64,000 nucleotides of DNA from Halorubrum lacusprofundi ATCC 49239 (GCF_000022205.1 NC_012029.1:248001-312000); one strand, 5' to 3'; positions 44,279 to 53,706 are shown, numbered from the stretch's first letter. The notes: generated by a model not told the origin, from the letters alone. Numbers and translations are program-made.

Positions 44279-44286
44279 CTTATAAG
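44279..44286 (-). promoter_or_regulatory. TATA-like box for the M24 peptidase
   Basis: CTTATAAG, a palindromic TATA element, lies about 27 nt upstream of the ATG at 44255 on the reverse strand. Being symmetric it might also serve the forward strand, about 68 nt before the zinc-finger gene. Confidence 0.5.
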
Positions 44287-44350
44287 TAGGGATGCGTTGA
44301 GGAGCCATAGGCGACCCATAACCATATGCGAAGCGTTCACAGGAGAGGGT

Positions 44351-44494
44351 ATGAGCATCCAGAAGGGGTCGACGTTCGACTGTCCCGCGTGCGACGTGAC
44401 GGCGCCATCGGCGTCGGTGCCGTACGACGCTCTCGGCTACGCAGTCTGTCCCGTCTGTTCGCACACGACGGCGCCGGGAGCCGACGGGAAGTGA
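44351..44494 (+). CDS. Tiny zinc-finger protein
   Basis: A 47-residue protein with two CxxC knuckles, FDCPACDV near residue 10 and AVCPVCSH near residue 33, expected to bind one zinc ion. Such micro-proteins are common in haloarchaea and mostly uncharacterised. The ATG at 44351 follows AGGAGAGGGT, a plausible ribosome binding site. The longer open frame upstream is basic and lacks support. Confidence 0.75.
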   Translation: MSIQKGSTFDCPACDVTAPSASVPYDALGYAVCPVCSHTTAPGADGK

Positions 44495-44564
44495 CCGGGT
44501 CGGAGCTTCTCAGTCGCCGACCGCGAACCGCGCCGCTTTAGCCGCGTCGCCCGCCCTCTCCGGT

Positions 44565-44795
44565 ATGCCCTGGTCACTGGGACGCGAAGACGACGTGATC
44601 ACCGAGTGGGAGCGCTCCGACGGCTACGCGACGGTCCGGGTCCGCGAGCGCGGCGACGGCGGGTTCGTCGCCCGTCTCGACGTGATGGAGCAGGCCGCCG
44701 ACGAGTCGGCCTACGAGCGCGAGCGGTTCGACGACCGCGAGGCCGCGCTCGACCGCGCGGCGGCGTGGCGCGAGGAACGCGACATCGACGCCTGA
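44565..44795 (+). CDS. Small haloarchaeal protein (DUF7543-like)
   Basis: A 76-residue, acidic, soluble protein with a predicted beta hairpin (GYATVRVRERGDGGFVARLD) followed by a helix (DREAALDRAAAWREERDI). It recalls short haloarchaeal families such as DUF7543; not checked. Function unknown. The frame is acidic while the overlapping reverse frames are strongly basic, which supports coding on this strand. Confidence 0.68.
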   Translation: MPWSLGREDDVITEWERSDGYATVRVRERGDGGFVARLDVMEQAADESAYERERFDDREAALDRAAAWREERDIDA

Positions 44796-44879
44796 TCGTC
44801 GGGGGAGCCCCCGAGCCGCCTCGTGAGCGCAACGCCGAGGAGCGTGCCTTTTTATTCTCGCTGGGGGTAGGGGACCACC

Positions 44880-46217
44880 ATGACCGAACCTACGCGTCGC
44901 GACTGGCTGCGGGCCCTCGGCGCCGCAAGCACCGCGGGCGCCGCGGGACTGGCCGGGTGTTCCGCCTTCGACGCCGGTGGACCGACCGGAGACGACACGC
45001 CCGGAAACGGGGGTCCCGGAAACGGGACCGATGACGGAGGCTCAGACGGAGGCGATCGCCCGACCGAAGCATCCGACGACGGGGTGAAGACTCAGTTCCG
45101 ACAGGGCCTCCGGAACACCGGATACATCGACGCGACGATACCCGAGAGCGTCGAGACCGCGTGGGAGGTACCGGCGAACAGCGGCGACCACTCGGCCTCG
45201 AAGGGGAGCCCGATAGAGGCGCCGAACGGGGCGATCGTGCTCGCCGACGACACCGGCCGCGTGCAGTCGATCGCGCCGGACGGATCGGTGAACTGGGCGA
45301 CCTCGATCAGCGACGACGACCGCGGCAGCCACGGGACGCCGGCGATCGCGGACGGGAGCCTCTACGTCGGCACCTACGACGGCGTGGTCTCGGCGGTGGC
45401 GCTCGACGACGGCGAGATCCTGTGGCAGACCGACGCCGGCGACGCGGCCGCCGCCAGCCCGACCTACCTCGACGGGAAGCTCTACGTCGCCATCGAGCAC
45501 GCGACCCCGAGCGGGAGCGTCGTCAAGATGGACGCGGAAAGCGGCGAGATCGAGTGGCGCGACGAGCGGCCCACCAACCACCCGCACTCGACGGTCGCGA
45601 TCGACCGGGAGCACGGCCGCCTCATCTTCGGCTCCAACGACGGCCACTGCTACGCGTGGTCGTTCCCCGAGTTGGAGCGCGAGTGGGCCTACGACACCGG
45701 CGGCGACGTGAAGCTCCCCCTCGCGATCAGCGAGGGGATCGCGGTCGTCCCCTCGTGGGCGGGAACCGTCACGGGACTCGACGTCGAGGACGGATCCCAG
45801 CTGTGGGAGTTCGAGACCGACGGCGGGGAGACGTCGAGGGGCGATCCGTCCCCGGGGGACACGGGCGGCGTCATGTGCGCCCCGGCGGTGCACGACGGCG
45901 AGGTGTACGTCGGCAGCCACGACAGCAACGCCTACGCGATCGACCTCCAGACCGGCGAGAAGCTGTGGTCGACCGCGACGGGCGGCTGGATCACCGGAAG
46001 CGCGGTCGCCACGAACGACCACGTGCTCGTCGGCTCGTACGACGCGAAGCTGTACGCGCTCGACCGCGACGACGGGTCGGTCACCTGGACCGCCGAGGGA
46101 CGCGGCGACGTGACCAGCGCGCCCATCGTGACCGACGACGGGATCTACTACGCGGAGCGCGCCCCGCAGGACTCCGACGAGGCCGGGATGTGCTACAAGC
46201 TGGTCGCGAGCGAGTGA
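44880..46217 (+). CDS. PQQ-repeat beta-propeller lipoprotein
   Basis: A 445-residue exported protein: Tat signal RRDWLRALG, lipobox LAGC near residue 27, Gly/Asp/Asn-rich linker to about residue 65, then repeated beta-propeller blades with the tryptophan-docking pattern (GEILWQTDAGD, GSQLWEFETDG, GEKLWSTATGG, GSVTWTAEGRG). It probably acts as a scaffold or assembly factor on the outer surface, like BamB-type propellers, rather than a PQQ dehydrogenase, since no catalytic residues stand out. A TATA-like TTTTTATTC (44848-44856) lies about 28 nt upstream. Confidence 0.88.
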   Translation: MTEPTRRDWLRALGAASTAGAAGLAGCSAFDAGGPTGDDTPGNGGPGNGTDDGGSDGGDRPTEASDDGVKTQFRQGLRNTGYIDATIPESVETAWEVPANSGDHSASKGSPIEAPNGAIVLADDTGRVQSIAPDGSVNWATSISDDDRGSHGTPAIADGSLYVGTYDGVVSAVALDDGEILWQTDAGDAAAASPTYLDGKLYVAIEHATPSGSVVKMDAESGEIEWRDERPTNHPHSTVAIDREHGRLIFGSNDGHCYAWSFPELEREWAYDTGGDVKLPLAISEGIAVVPSWAGTVTGLDVEDGSQLWEFETDGGETSRGDPSPGDTGGVMCAPAVHDGEVYVGSHDSNAYAIDLQTGEKLWSTATGGWITGSAVATNDHVLVGSYDAKLYALDRDDGSVTWTAEGRGDVTSAPIVTDDGIYYAERAPQDSDEAGMCYKLVASE

Positions 46218-46257
46218 CTGAGCACCTCACTCCCGCACCGCTCAGACCCCCGCCAAC

Positions 46258-47703
46258 TCACCGCTCCGGATGAATCGGGCCGTCGAACCCGCCGCGGACG
46301 AGCGGCTTCGCGACGTGTCGCCGGGCGCTCGGCGGGACCTCGTACCAACCGGGTTCTAACTCCCGATCGATCGACTCTTCGACCTTGCCGGGTGCGTCCG
46401 TTCCGCAGTCGCGACAGCGGTACCCCTGCCCCCGCCCCGCCGAGGACATCGACCGCCCGCAGTCGGGGCAGGTCGGCACGGCGGGCTCGGTCTCGACGAG
46501 GTCGCGCACGGCGAACTTCTCCAGTTTCAGCGTCGCGGTCGACTGACCGCTATCGGGGCCGTCGTTTCCGTCGTCTTCGGCGCCCCCAGAATCCCCGATC
46601 AGCCGGACCTCGTGCTCGCCGCACACCGTCACCCGGTCGCCGGGACGGAGAGCGCGCACGCGGTCGCGGAACCGACCGGTCGGTTTGAACGCGACACACC
46701 GGAGGCGCGGAACGCGATCATCGTCGGGCGCAGCCACGTCGACGTGGACGTGTCCCCCGCGTTTCGTCTCCGGCTCGCTCGCGACGACGCCGGCGACGCG
46801 ATACCCCGCGCCGTCGCGGAGGTCGCCGATCGCGCCCGGCGCGAGGTGCGCGTCGGTGCCCTGATTCGTCAGAAACGTCGCGGTGCGCTCGACCGGCTCA
46901 GAGGCGATCTCCTCGGCGATCTCGCGACACGCGTTGGCGTCGTCCCCGCGGATCCCGTGTAAGATCGGTCCGGGGGCGTTGGGGACGCAGACCGCCTCGC
47001 CCGTCCCGCGGTCGACGGTGTCCCAGACGGTCGGGTATCCCCGGTCGGCGGCCGCGAAGACGCTCTCGATATCGACGTCGCGGGGCGTACCGCAGCGATC
47101 GAGCTCGCGGTAGGAGATGCGCTCGACGGTCCAGTCGTCGAACGCTGCGGGGGCGCCGACCGCCGCGAGCGCGCCGATCCGGCCGCGCCCGGCGACGGCC
47201 TCCGTATTCGTCTCCCCGCCGGATCCGAACGCCGCGTGGCGGAAGCCGTGATCGTCGGCGAGTGTGAGCGCCTCGTCGAGCGAGAGGCGGTGCCGGAGCG
47301 CGCGTCGGGCGAAGTCCGCCACGTCGGCGGGAATCGGTGCGGTGCTCGCGGCGCTCGGAGGGAACGGCGGGGCGCTCGCGCTTGGGTCAGACGGGTCGCC
47401 CGCCACGTCGATGTCGGCGACGACGACGCCGGGCGAGGTCCGGGGGTCGTCGGCCGCCGCGAACTCCCGGACGGTCTCCGCGGCGAGGTCGAACGCCGCC
47501 TCGGCCTCGACGCCAGAGACGTGGAGCGCGACCGCGGCGTTGCCCCGGGTCTTGTGTTTCACCGCGGGGTTGAGCCGAACGAGGAGTCGGCGACGGACGC
47601 GACCTCCGGCCGCGTCAAGCCGTTCGGCCAGCCGCGCGCCGACGTATGTCGTGCACATCCCGCGCTCGCGGGAGTCGGTGTCGTCGACGGCGACGATGGG
47701 CAT
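46258..47703 (-). CDS. tiaS: tRNA(Ile2) 2-agmatinylcytidine synthetase TiaS
   Basis: Attaches agmatine to C34 of the tRNA that reads AUA, using ATP, an archaea-specific modification. The 481-residue protein begins [20 protein letters not shown], the TiaS kinase-like N-terminal motif; the middle has [16 protein letters not shown] and [13 protein letters not shown]; an OB-fold near 310-390 precedes a C-terminal zinc ribbon (CPDCGRSM and YRCRDCG). ATG 47703 is chosen over an 88-codon upstream extension that lacks family similarity and runs through the divergent promoter region. Confidence 0.92.
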   Translation of the reverse strand: MPIVAVDDTDSRERGMCTTYVGARLAERLDAAGGRVRRRLLVRLNPAVKHKTRGNAAVALHVSGVEAEAAFDLAAETVREFAAADDPRTSPGVVVADIDVAGDPSDPSASAPPFPPSAASTAPIPADVADFARRALRHRLSLDEALTLADDHGFRHAAFGSGGETNTEAVAGRGRIGALAAVGAPAAFDDWTVERISYRELDRCGTPRDVDIESVFAAADRGYPTVWDTVDRGTGEAVCVPNAPGPILHGIRGDDANACREIAEEIASEPVERTATFLTNQGTDAHLAPGAIGDLRDGAGYRVAGVVASEPETKRGGHVHVDVAAPDDDRVPRLRCVAFKPTGRFRDRVRALRPGDRVTVCGEHEVRLIGDSGGAEDDGNDGPDSGQSTATLKLEKFAVRDLVETEPAVPTCPDCGRSMSSAGRGQGYRCRDCGTDAPGKVEESIDRELEPGWYEVPPSARRHVAKPLVRGGFDGPIHPER

Positions 47704-47769
47704 ACGCGCTCTTTCGCGCTCCCGGACAAACCGGTTTCGGGGTGCAGACGGAGTCACCGCTGACCAAGA

Positions 47770-47777
47770 GATATATA
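47770..47777. promoter_or_regulatory. TATA-like element in the tiaS/HTH divergent region
   Basis: GATATATA is AT-rich and nearly symmetric. It could start the tiaS transcript with a leader of about 45 nt, or a second, longer transcript of the forward gene. Confidence 0.35.
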
Positions 47778-47849
47778 ACTGCATCGACACCCCGATCAGG
47801 AAAATCGCAAGCGGGCGGGCGTTTCGGGCACATACGGCTGACACAACGC

Positions 47850-47856
47850 ATATATA
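47850..47856 (+). promoter_or_regulatory. TATA-like box for the HTH regulator
   Basis: ATATATA lies 26 nt before the ATG at 47879, matching a leaderless start, and so decides against longer open frames upstream. Confidence 0.6.
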
Positions 47857-47878
47857 CGGCGAGCCGCTTATTTCGACC

Positions 47879-48850
47879 ATGTCCCGGACTGCGCTGATCG
47901 AAAACATCACCGCGATGCTGGAGGACGCAGACTTCCTCGTTAGCGACCGGTGTGCGGTCCGGCCCAAGAGCTTCGACGTGGCGGCCCGGCGCGACGAGGA
48001 CCTCGTCCTCTTGAAGATCCTCGGAAACGTCGACGCGCTCGACGCGGAGACCGGCGCGGAGATGCGCCGACTCGGCGAGTATCTACAGGCGACGCCGATG
48101 GTGATCGGGATCCGGACCCGCGACGAGGAGCTGAAGCCGGGCGTCGTCTACTTCCGGCACGGCGTCCCGGTGATAAATCCCGATACGGGGTACGACCTGT
48201 TCGTCGAGGGGATGCCCCCGCTCATCTACGCGGCCCCCGGCGGGCTCTACGTCAGCCTCGACGGCGACCTGCTGGCCGACGAGCGCGAGGAGCGCGGCTG
48301 GTCGCTCGGCCGTCTCGCCACCGAACTCGGCGTCTCGCGACGCACCGTCTCGAAGTACGAAGACGGGATGAACGCCTCCATCGAGGTGGCGATCCAGCTG
48401 GAAGATCTGTTCAACGAGCCGTTCTCCAGCCCGGTCGACGTGCTGGACGGCGCCGGCGAGGTCCGCGACGCCGACCCCACCCCCTCGGCGCCCGAGACCG
48501 ACCCCGACGACGAGCACGTCCTCCACGTGCTCACGAACGCGGGATTCACGGTCCACCCGACCGCCCGGGCGCCGTTCAAGGCCGTCTCGGAGGACGAGGG
48601 GAGCTCCCCCGCGCGGGTGCTGACCGGTCACTCGACGTTCACGCCGGCCGCGGAGAAGCGCGCGCGGATCATGTCCTCGATCGGCGAGGTAGCGCGCACC
48701 CGCTCCGTCTACTTCACCGAGGAGAACGAGGATCGCGAGTCGGTCGACGGAACCGCCCTCGTCTCCTGTGAGGAGCTCGCAGATATCTCCGACCCCGAGG
48801 GAATCCGCGAGCTCATCCGCGACCGGGCGAAGGCGCCGTCCGAGGCCTGA
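47879..48850 (+). CDS. Putative archaeal HTH transcription regulator (COG1395 family)
   Basis: A 323-residue protein conserved in archaea. The N-terminal 125 residues ([20 protein letters not shown] and following) form a nuclease-like or sensory domain of unknown role; a Cro/CI-type HTH follows at about 135-190 ([20 protein letters not shown]). The last 100 residues include [17 protein letters not shown] and [19 protein letters not shown], which recur in the family. It is expected to bind DNA; target genes are unknown. It is divergent from tiaS. Confidence 0.85.
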   Translation: MSRTALIENITAMLEDADFLVSDRCAVRPKSFDVAARRDEDLVLLKILGNVDALDAETGAEMRRLGEYLQATPMVIGIRTRDEELKPGVVYFRHGVPVINPDTGYDLFVEGMPPLIYAAPGGLYVSLDGDLLADEREERGWSLGRLATELGVSRRTVSKYEDGMNASIEVAIQLEDLFNEPFSSPVDVLDGAGEVRDADPTPSAPETDPDDEHVLHVLTNAGFTVHPTARAPFKAVSEDEGSSPARVLTGHSTFTPAAEKRARIMSSIGEVARTRSVYFTEENEDRESVDGTALVSCEELADISDPEGIRELIRDRAKAPSEA

Positions 48851-48901
48851 CCGGCCTCGCCCGCGCCCCTGTCAACCTAACTTCCGAGAGCGCCGCGGCC
48901 G

Positions 48902-50563
48902 CTACCGACCGAACAGCCGGCTGAAGAAGCCGCCGTTCTCGTCGTCATCGTCGTCATCGTCATCGTCGTCATCCTCTGAGAAGGCGGTGTTCATCGTTCC
49001 GGTGTCGTCGTCGCGGAACGGGACGCTGCCGGCGAGTTCGTCGTCCGGGTCAGGCTCTGTCTCCTCGTTCGGGCCGGATTCAGCTTCCGGCACAGGCTCC
49101 GGTTCAGACTCCGACACAGACACCGATTCTCCGTCCGATTTGGGTTCCTCGTCCGGTGGCGACTCAACGGAACTCTCGGATCCCGCCGGCTCGTCGCCTG
49201 CGGTCGGCTCGGCGGTCGAGTCGCCCTCGTCGTCGAAGGTCTCCGGTTCGAGGTCCTCCTCGATCATTGCTTCGAGATCGTCGCCATCGACGTGGTCTTC
49301 TCCCACGGTCTCCGTCTTGCCGTCGACGGCGTCGACCGCAGTCGCCTCCGGGTCGCTCTCGGCGTCAGTCGCCTCGGTATCTGCCTTCTCGGTATCAGCC
49401 TTCTCGGTATCAGCCTTCTCGGCGTCGGTCGCCTCGGCCTCCTCGATGTCCTCAACGGGCGACTCCGCGGCGACGATGATATCCTCTTCGTCGCCCGGTT
49501 CTCCGAGGCCGGCTTGCTCGGAATCGGCGACAATAATGTCTTCGTCGTCTTGTGCGTCCGCTTCGTCGGGGACTTCCTCGGATTCGCCGATTTCCTCGGA
49601 TTCGTCGGCTTTTTCGGACTCGTCCGAGGCTTCGGCGTCCGGGATCGAGTCGTCCTCGCGGGACGTCTCAGTCACGTCTCCGGAGTCGTCTGCGTCGCCG
49701 GAGCCGGCCTCGTCGAGGGGTTCAGCTTTCCCCGTGCGTTCGGCGTCCGCACCGGAGTATGCACCGCCTGCGGCCGTATCCTCGTTTTCCGTCTCCACGT
49801 CGGTTTTTTCCGTCTCTGCGTCGCTTCCGTCGACGAGTCCGAGACCGTCGATTGCCGCGCCGGTCAGCGCCCGCGTCAGGTCCCGATACGCGCGGGTCGC
49901 CGGGGCGTCCGGCGCGAAGACGGGAAGCGGCTGGGCCGCCTCCACCGCGCGCAACACCGCGTCGTCCTCGGGGATCCGTCCGAGGACGGGAACGTCGAGC
50001 GTCTCCGCGACCGCGTCGACCGGGCGGTCGTCTGCGGCGGTCGCGGGGTCGAGGCGGGTGATCGCGACGCCCGCGACGGAGCCGCCGAGCCGCTCGGTCA
50101 GCTGGCGGGTCTTCTCGGTGTCGCCGAGGGCGCTCCGCTCCGCCGTAGAGACGAGAAGAGTCTCGTCCGCGAGCCCGAGCGGGAGCGTGGAGTCGTGCGA
50201 GAGCCCCGCGCCGGCGTCCACAAACACGTAGTCGGCGTCGTCGAACGCGGCGACGACCTCCCGGAGCCCGGAGGGGTCGGCCGCCGCGTACGCCTCGAGG
50301 TCCGCCGCGCCGGGGACGACGCGGAGGCCGGCCGGACCTGCGTGAACCGCGTCGGGGGGATCGGCCGCTCCCGCCAGCACGTCGTGAAGGGTGATCCCGC
50401 CGGGAGTCACGCCCACCGACTCCGCGAGGTTCGCCATGCCGAGGTCGGCGTCGATCGCGACGACATCAGCGCCCGAGTCTGCCAGGAGTGTCGCCACCGC
50501 CGCGGTCGTGGTGGTTTTCCCGACCCCACCTTTCGCCGACGCGACCGCATACACCGTTGCCAT
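48902..50563 (-). CDS. minD4: MinD4-like ATPase with long acidic tail
   Basis: A 553-residue ParA/MinD ATPase. The deviant Walker A KGGVGKTTT is at 11-19, followed by AIDADLGMANLAE and the switch region VFVDAGAGLSHDS. The ATPase core ends near 240; the remaining 310 residues are very acidic and disordered, with EKADT repeats and a run of 11 aspartates, finishing in the hydrophobic-basic GGFFSRLFGR. In Haloferax, MinD4 has a similar tail, lies near the ATP synthase genes, and directs chemosensory arrays and archaella to the poles. The same order here supports the assignment. It is divergent from atpH. Confidence 0.82.
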   Translation of the reverse strand: MATVYAVASAKGGVGKTTTTAAVATLLADSGADVVAIDADLGMANLAESVGVTPGGITLHDVLAGAADPPDAVHAGPAGLRVVPGAADLEAYAAADPSGLREVVAAFDDADYVFVDAGAGLSHDSTLPLGLADETLLVSTAERSALGDTEKTRQLTERLGGSVAGVAITRLDPATAADDRPVDAVAETLDVPVLGRIPEDDAVLRAVEAAQPLPVFAPDAPATRAYRDLTRALTGAAIDGLGLVDGSDAETEKTDVETENEDTAAGGAYSGADAERTGKAEPLDEAGSGDADDSGDVTETSREDDSIPDAEASDESEKADESEEIGESEEVPDEADAQDDEDIIVADSEQAGLGEPGDEEDIIVAAESPVEDIEEAEATDAEKADTEKADTEKADTEATDAESDPEATAVDAVDGKTETVGEDHVDGDDLEAMIEEDLEPETFDDEGDSTAEPTAGDEPAGSESSVESPPDEEPKSDGESVSVSESEPEPVPEAESGPNEETEPDPDDELAGSVPFRDDDTGTMNTAFSEDDDDDDDDDDDENGGFFSRLFGR

Positions 50564-50682
50564 ACGGTGAGGGTCCGGCGACTGGTACTTAAATGTAGGC
50601 GGCAACGGGGCGATCCCGGCGACATTCCGGCGGGATCGGCCGCCTAAATCGGCGGAACCGCGCGCGCACTTTCGCAAACACC

Positions 50683-50689
50683 TTATACG
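50683..50689 (+). promoter_or_regulatory. TATA-like box for the ATP synthase operon
   Basis: TTATACG lies about 34 nt before the atpH ATG, predicting a leader of some 8-10 nt. It is divergent from the MinD4-like gene, whose start is 157 nt from atpH. Confidence 0.5.
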
Positions 50690-50719
50690 TCGCTTGTGGA
50701 GTTTCAGGCGATTAGTAGC

Positions 50720-51076
50720 ATGGCGAGACCAGAGGTGCTCGACCGGATCAAAGAGGCTGAAACGGAGGCGGACGAGATCATCGCGACGGCGGAATCGGAC
50801 GCCGACGAGCGCCTCGCCGAGGCTCGACAGCGCGCGGAGGAGATCCGCGCGGAGGCCGAGGAAGAGGCGGACTCTGAGGCCGACGATCGGCTGGTGGCGG
50901 CCCGCGAGGAGATCGAGGAACGCCGCGAGGAGATCCTCGAATCGGGTCGTGCCGACCGCGACGAGCTCGAACGCGAGGCCCGCGACCGCGTGGACTCGGC
51001 CGTCGACTACGCTGTCGAACGGTTCGAAGAAGCGGTGAACCAACAGGCGGAGGAGGCGGTGGATGCTCAGGCCTGA
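50720..51076 (+). CDS. atpH: A-type ATP synthase subunit H
   Basis: A 118-residue, almost wholly helical protein of the peripheral stalk. It is rich in Glu, Arg and Ala with a long coiled coil (AEEIRAEAEEEADSEADDRL in the middle). It pairs with subunit E to hold the catalytic head static against the membrane part. ATG 50720 is chosen over an upstream one because the MARPEVLDRIKEAE start is usual for the haloarchaeal protein. It overlaps atpI by 14 nt. Confidence 0.88.
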   Translation: MARPEVLDRIKEAETEADEIIATAESDADERLAEARQRAEEIRAEAEEEADSEADDRLVAAREEIEERREEILESGRADRDELEREARDRVDSAVDYAVERFEEAVNQQAEEAVDAQA

Positions 51077-53264
51077 GCGGATGAGCAAGGTGTCGGTGAC
51101 GGGCTCGAAGCGCGTCATCGACGACGTGATCGAGGCGACGTACGAACACCACTCGCTGCACGTCACCGACTACGACGAGCGCTACGAGGGCTTTTCGCCC
51201 GGCGAGTCGCTCGACGGCGCGGAGAGCGTCAACGAGCGGCTCGTCACCGTGCGCTCGCTGGAGAGCATCCTCGATGTCGAAGACGACGAGGCCGACAAGA
51301 GCCGCGCGCTCGACGACGAGGAGCTCGAAGCGGAGCTTGCCGACGTGCGCGACCGCGTCAACGATCTCAACGACCGGCGCGACGACTTCAAAGCGGAGAT
51401 CCGCGACCGGGAGGAGGAGATCGACCGAATGGAGCCGTTCGCGGATCTTGGCATCGAGCTCGATCTGCTCGGCGGCTACGACTCGCTCGAAGTCGTCGTC
51501 GGCGAGGCGAAGCCGGACGCGGTCGAGGCGACGCTCGCCGACGCGGACGGGATCGATGCGTTCGAGGTGTTCGCCGGGAGCGATATCGTCGCGATCTTCG
51601 CGCGCCCCGCCGACGGGGCCGACGAGGGCGTCCTGCAGGACTCGCTCGTCGGCGTCGACATCGCACTGCTGGAGGTACCGGATGCGGACGCCAGCCCGAG
51701 CGAGTACGTCGCGGAGCTGGAACGCGAACGCGAGGACCTCCGGAACAACCTCGACGAGGTTGAGTCCGAACTCGCGGCGGTAAAGGAGGAAGCGGCCGGC
51801 TTCCTGCTGCGCGCCGAAGAGCAGCTCACCATCGAGGCCGAAAAGAAGCAGGCGCCGCTCTCTTTCGCGACCACCGAAAACGCCTTTATCGCCGAGGGGT
51901 GGGTTCCGACCGAGACGTTCCCCGACCTGCAGGCGGCCATCGCCAACGCGGTCGGCGACCACGCCGAGGTCGAAGAGCTTGAGCGCGCGTCGTTCACACC
52001 CGACGGCGACCATCACACGGAGGCGGTCGCAGACGGCGGCTCCGCGGGCGATGCCGAGCGCGAGGCGGCCACGGACGGCGGCCACGCGACGCACGGCAGC
52101 GACGACCCGCCGGTCGTCCAGGACAACGGGGGCGCAGCCGGTCCCTTCGAAGTGCTCGTCCAGGGCTTCGGGCGGCCGAAGTACTCGGAGTTCGACCCGA
52201 CGCTGTTAGTCTTCCTCACGTTCCCGCTCATGTTCGGCTTCATGATCGGCGACGTGGGATACGGCGTGTTGTACGCCGCCATCGGCTTCTTCCTGTACAG
52301 CAGGTACGACGGAACGTTCCGCGAACTCGGCGCCGTCGCGCTGTGGGCCGGCGGCTTCACGATCCTGTTCGGGATCTACTTCGGGATCGACGTGTTCGGC
52401 TACCACGCCTACCAGTTGCTGCCGGGCGAGGTCCACTGGCCCGTTGACGGGAAGGGACTCTCGCCGGCCGACATCGACTGGGCGCTGTCGTTCCTCGTCG
52501 CCAGCGTGCTGTTCGGGCTCGCTCATCTGAACGTGGGGCACATCCTCTCGTTCGTGAGCAACTACCAGCAGCACGACCTAAAACACGCGATGTACGAGGG
52601 CGGCTCGTGGCTGTTGATCCTCAATGGCGCGTGGATCTGGATCTTCAGCCAGCACGTCCCCGGTCCGAAGCCGGACTTCCTCTTCGAGGCGTTCTCGATT
52701 CTCACCTTCGGGGCGGTGTCGTTCACCGGCTTCCCGGTCGCGGTCGGGTACGCCGCCATCGTGGCCATCGTACTCGGTGTCGTTCTGCTCGCGATCGGCG
52801 AGCCGCCGGAGCTCGCCGAGGTGCTCGCGCCGATCGTCAACGTCATCTCGTACGCTCGGATCATGGCGGTGCTGCTCGCGAAGGGCGGGATGGCGCTCGC
52901 GGTGAACCTGCTGGCGTTCGGGGCGTACATCGACGAGGGTGGGGAGGGAAGCTTCCACTTCATCTTCTCCGCCGATTACCTCGAGTACGTCCAGAACCAC
53001 CCCGGTGACTACGAGCTGGTGTTCGCCGGGATCACGACTGCGTTCGACCCGGCCTCGATCGGCGCGGTCGGCATCCTCGCGCTCGTGGGCGGGATCGTCG
53101 TCGCGGTCGTCGGCCACATCGTCGTTCTCGCGCTCGGGGTCACCTCCGCCGGCATTCAGGCGGTGCGTCTCGAGTACGTGGAGTTCTTCGGGAACTTCTA
53201 CGAGGGCGGCGGCGACGCGTACCTGCCGTTCGGGTACGACCGACAGTACACCTCCGACGAGTAG
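51063..53264 (+). CDS. atpI: A-type ATP synthase subunit I (a-subunit)
   Basis: The membrane stator that forms the ion half-channels against the K ring. The 733-residue protein has a cytoplasmic N-terminal half with coiled coils (LADVRDRVNDLNDRRDDFKA near 95), a His/Asp/Gly-rich insert near 318-355, then the membrane half starting FDPTLLVFLTFPLMFGFMIG near 380. The conserved arginine region is VISYARIMAVLLAKGGMALA near 600. The start MLRPERMSKVSV is typical for the family. A hairpin with a T-run follows the stop. Confidence 0.93.
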   Translation: MLRPERMSKVSVTGSKRVIDDVIEATYEHHSLHVTDYDERYEGFSPGESLDGAESVNERLVTVRSLESILDVEDDEADKSRALDDEELEAELADVRDRVNDLNDRRDDFKAEIRDREEEIDRMEPFADLGIELDLLGGYDSLEVVVGEAKPDAVEATLADADGIDAFEVFAGSDIVAIFARPADGADEGVLQDSLVGVDIALLEVPDADASPSEYVAELEREREDLRNNLDEVESELAAVKEEAAGFLLRAEEQLTIEAEKKQAPLSFATTENAFIAEGWVPTETFPDLQAAIANAVGDHAEVEELERASFTPDGDHHTEAVADGGSAGDAEREAATDGGHATHGSDDPPVVQDNGGAAGPFEVLVQGFGRPKYSEFDPTLLVFLTFPLMFGFMIGDVGYGVLYAAIGFFLYSRYDGTFRELGAVALWAGGFTILFGIYFGIDVFGYHAYQLLPGEVHWPVDGKGLSPADIDWALSFLVASVLFGLAHLNVGHILSFVSNYQQHDLKHAMYEGGSWLLILNGAWIWIFSQHVPGPKPDFLFEAFSILTFGAVSFTGFPVAVGYAAIVAIVLGVVLLAIGEPPELAEVLAPIVNVISYARIMAVLLAKGGMALAVNLLAFGAYIDEGGEGSFHFIFSADYLEYVQNHPGDYELVFAGITTAFDPASIGAVGILALVGGIVVAVVGHIVVLALGVTSAGIQAVRLEYVEFFGNFYEGGGDAYLPFGYDRQYTSDE

Positions 53265-53299
53265 TCGTCGAGCAGCATTCGACGATCTGTCGATTTTTT
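53265..53299 (+). terminator. Hairpin plus T-run after atpI
   Basis: TCGTCGA (53265-53271) pairs with TCGACGA (53279-53285): a 7-bp perfect stem with a 7-nt loop, and a run of six Ts follows at 53294-53299. It begins right after the atpI stop codon and looks like an intrinsic terminator inside the ATP synthase cluster. Confidence 0.5.
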
Positions 53300-53370
53300 C
53301 GCGGGTCGATACCGCCGAAAGTCCCGTCTCTGCCTGCGTCACGGCGATTCCGTTCGGTCGTTTTGGGAAG

Positions 53371-53377
53371 CTTTATG
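53371..53377 (+). promoter_or_regulatory. TATA-like box for atpK
   Basis: CTTTATG lies 60 nt before the atpK start, predicting a transcript with a leader of roughly 34 nt. With the hairpin upstream it suggests atpK is expressed separately from atpHI. Confidence 0.45.
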
Positions 53378-53433
53378 ACTCCTGTAGGGGCAACTAGCAA
53401 CTGTTCGGAGACGAGCAACCGCAACTACTACCA

Positions 53434-53685
53434 ATGCTTGAAGCTACCAACGAACTCGGGAATGTCGCACTGCAGGCCGGAGGAACGCTCACTGACCCCA
53501 GCGCCGCGGCGGCGCTCGCCGTCGGACTGGCGGCGCTCGGTGCGGGCTACGCAGAGCGTGGAATCGGATCGGCCGCTGTCGGCGCGATGGCCGAAGACGA
53601 CGACCTCTTCGTCAACGGGCTTATTCTGACGGTCCTCCCCGAGACGATTGTCATCCTCGCGCTCGTCGTCGTCTTCATCGTCTAA
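53434..53685 (+). CDS. atpK: A-type ATP synthase subunit K (rotor ring)
   Basis: An 83-residue hydrophobic protein with one helical hairpin: a first helix of small residues (AAAALAVGLAALGAGYAERG) and a second with the ion-carrying Glu70 in VLPETIVILAL. Many copies form the rotating membrane ring. The unprocessed N-terminus of about 20 polar residues is usual in haloarchaea. No sodium-site pattern (Gln/Thr near the Glu) is convincing, so protons are the likely ion. Confidence 0.93.
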   Translation: MLEATNELGNVALQAGGTLTDPSAAAALAVGLAALGAGYAERGIGSAAVGAMAEDDDLFVNGLILTVLPETIVILALVVVFIV

Positions 53686-53706
53686 GCGGTACTCCCTTTC
53701 ACACCA

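Noticed and set aside
50564-51166. 200-residue N-terminal extension of the MinD4-like protein
   Set aside because: It would run through the divergent promoter and antisense to atpH; the ATPase start MATVYAVASAKGG is canonical.
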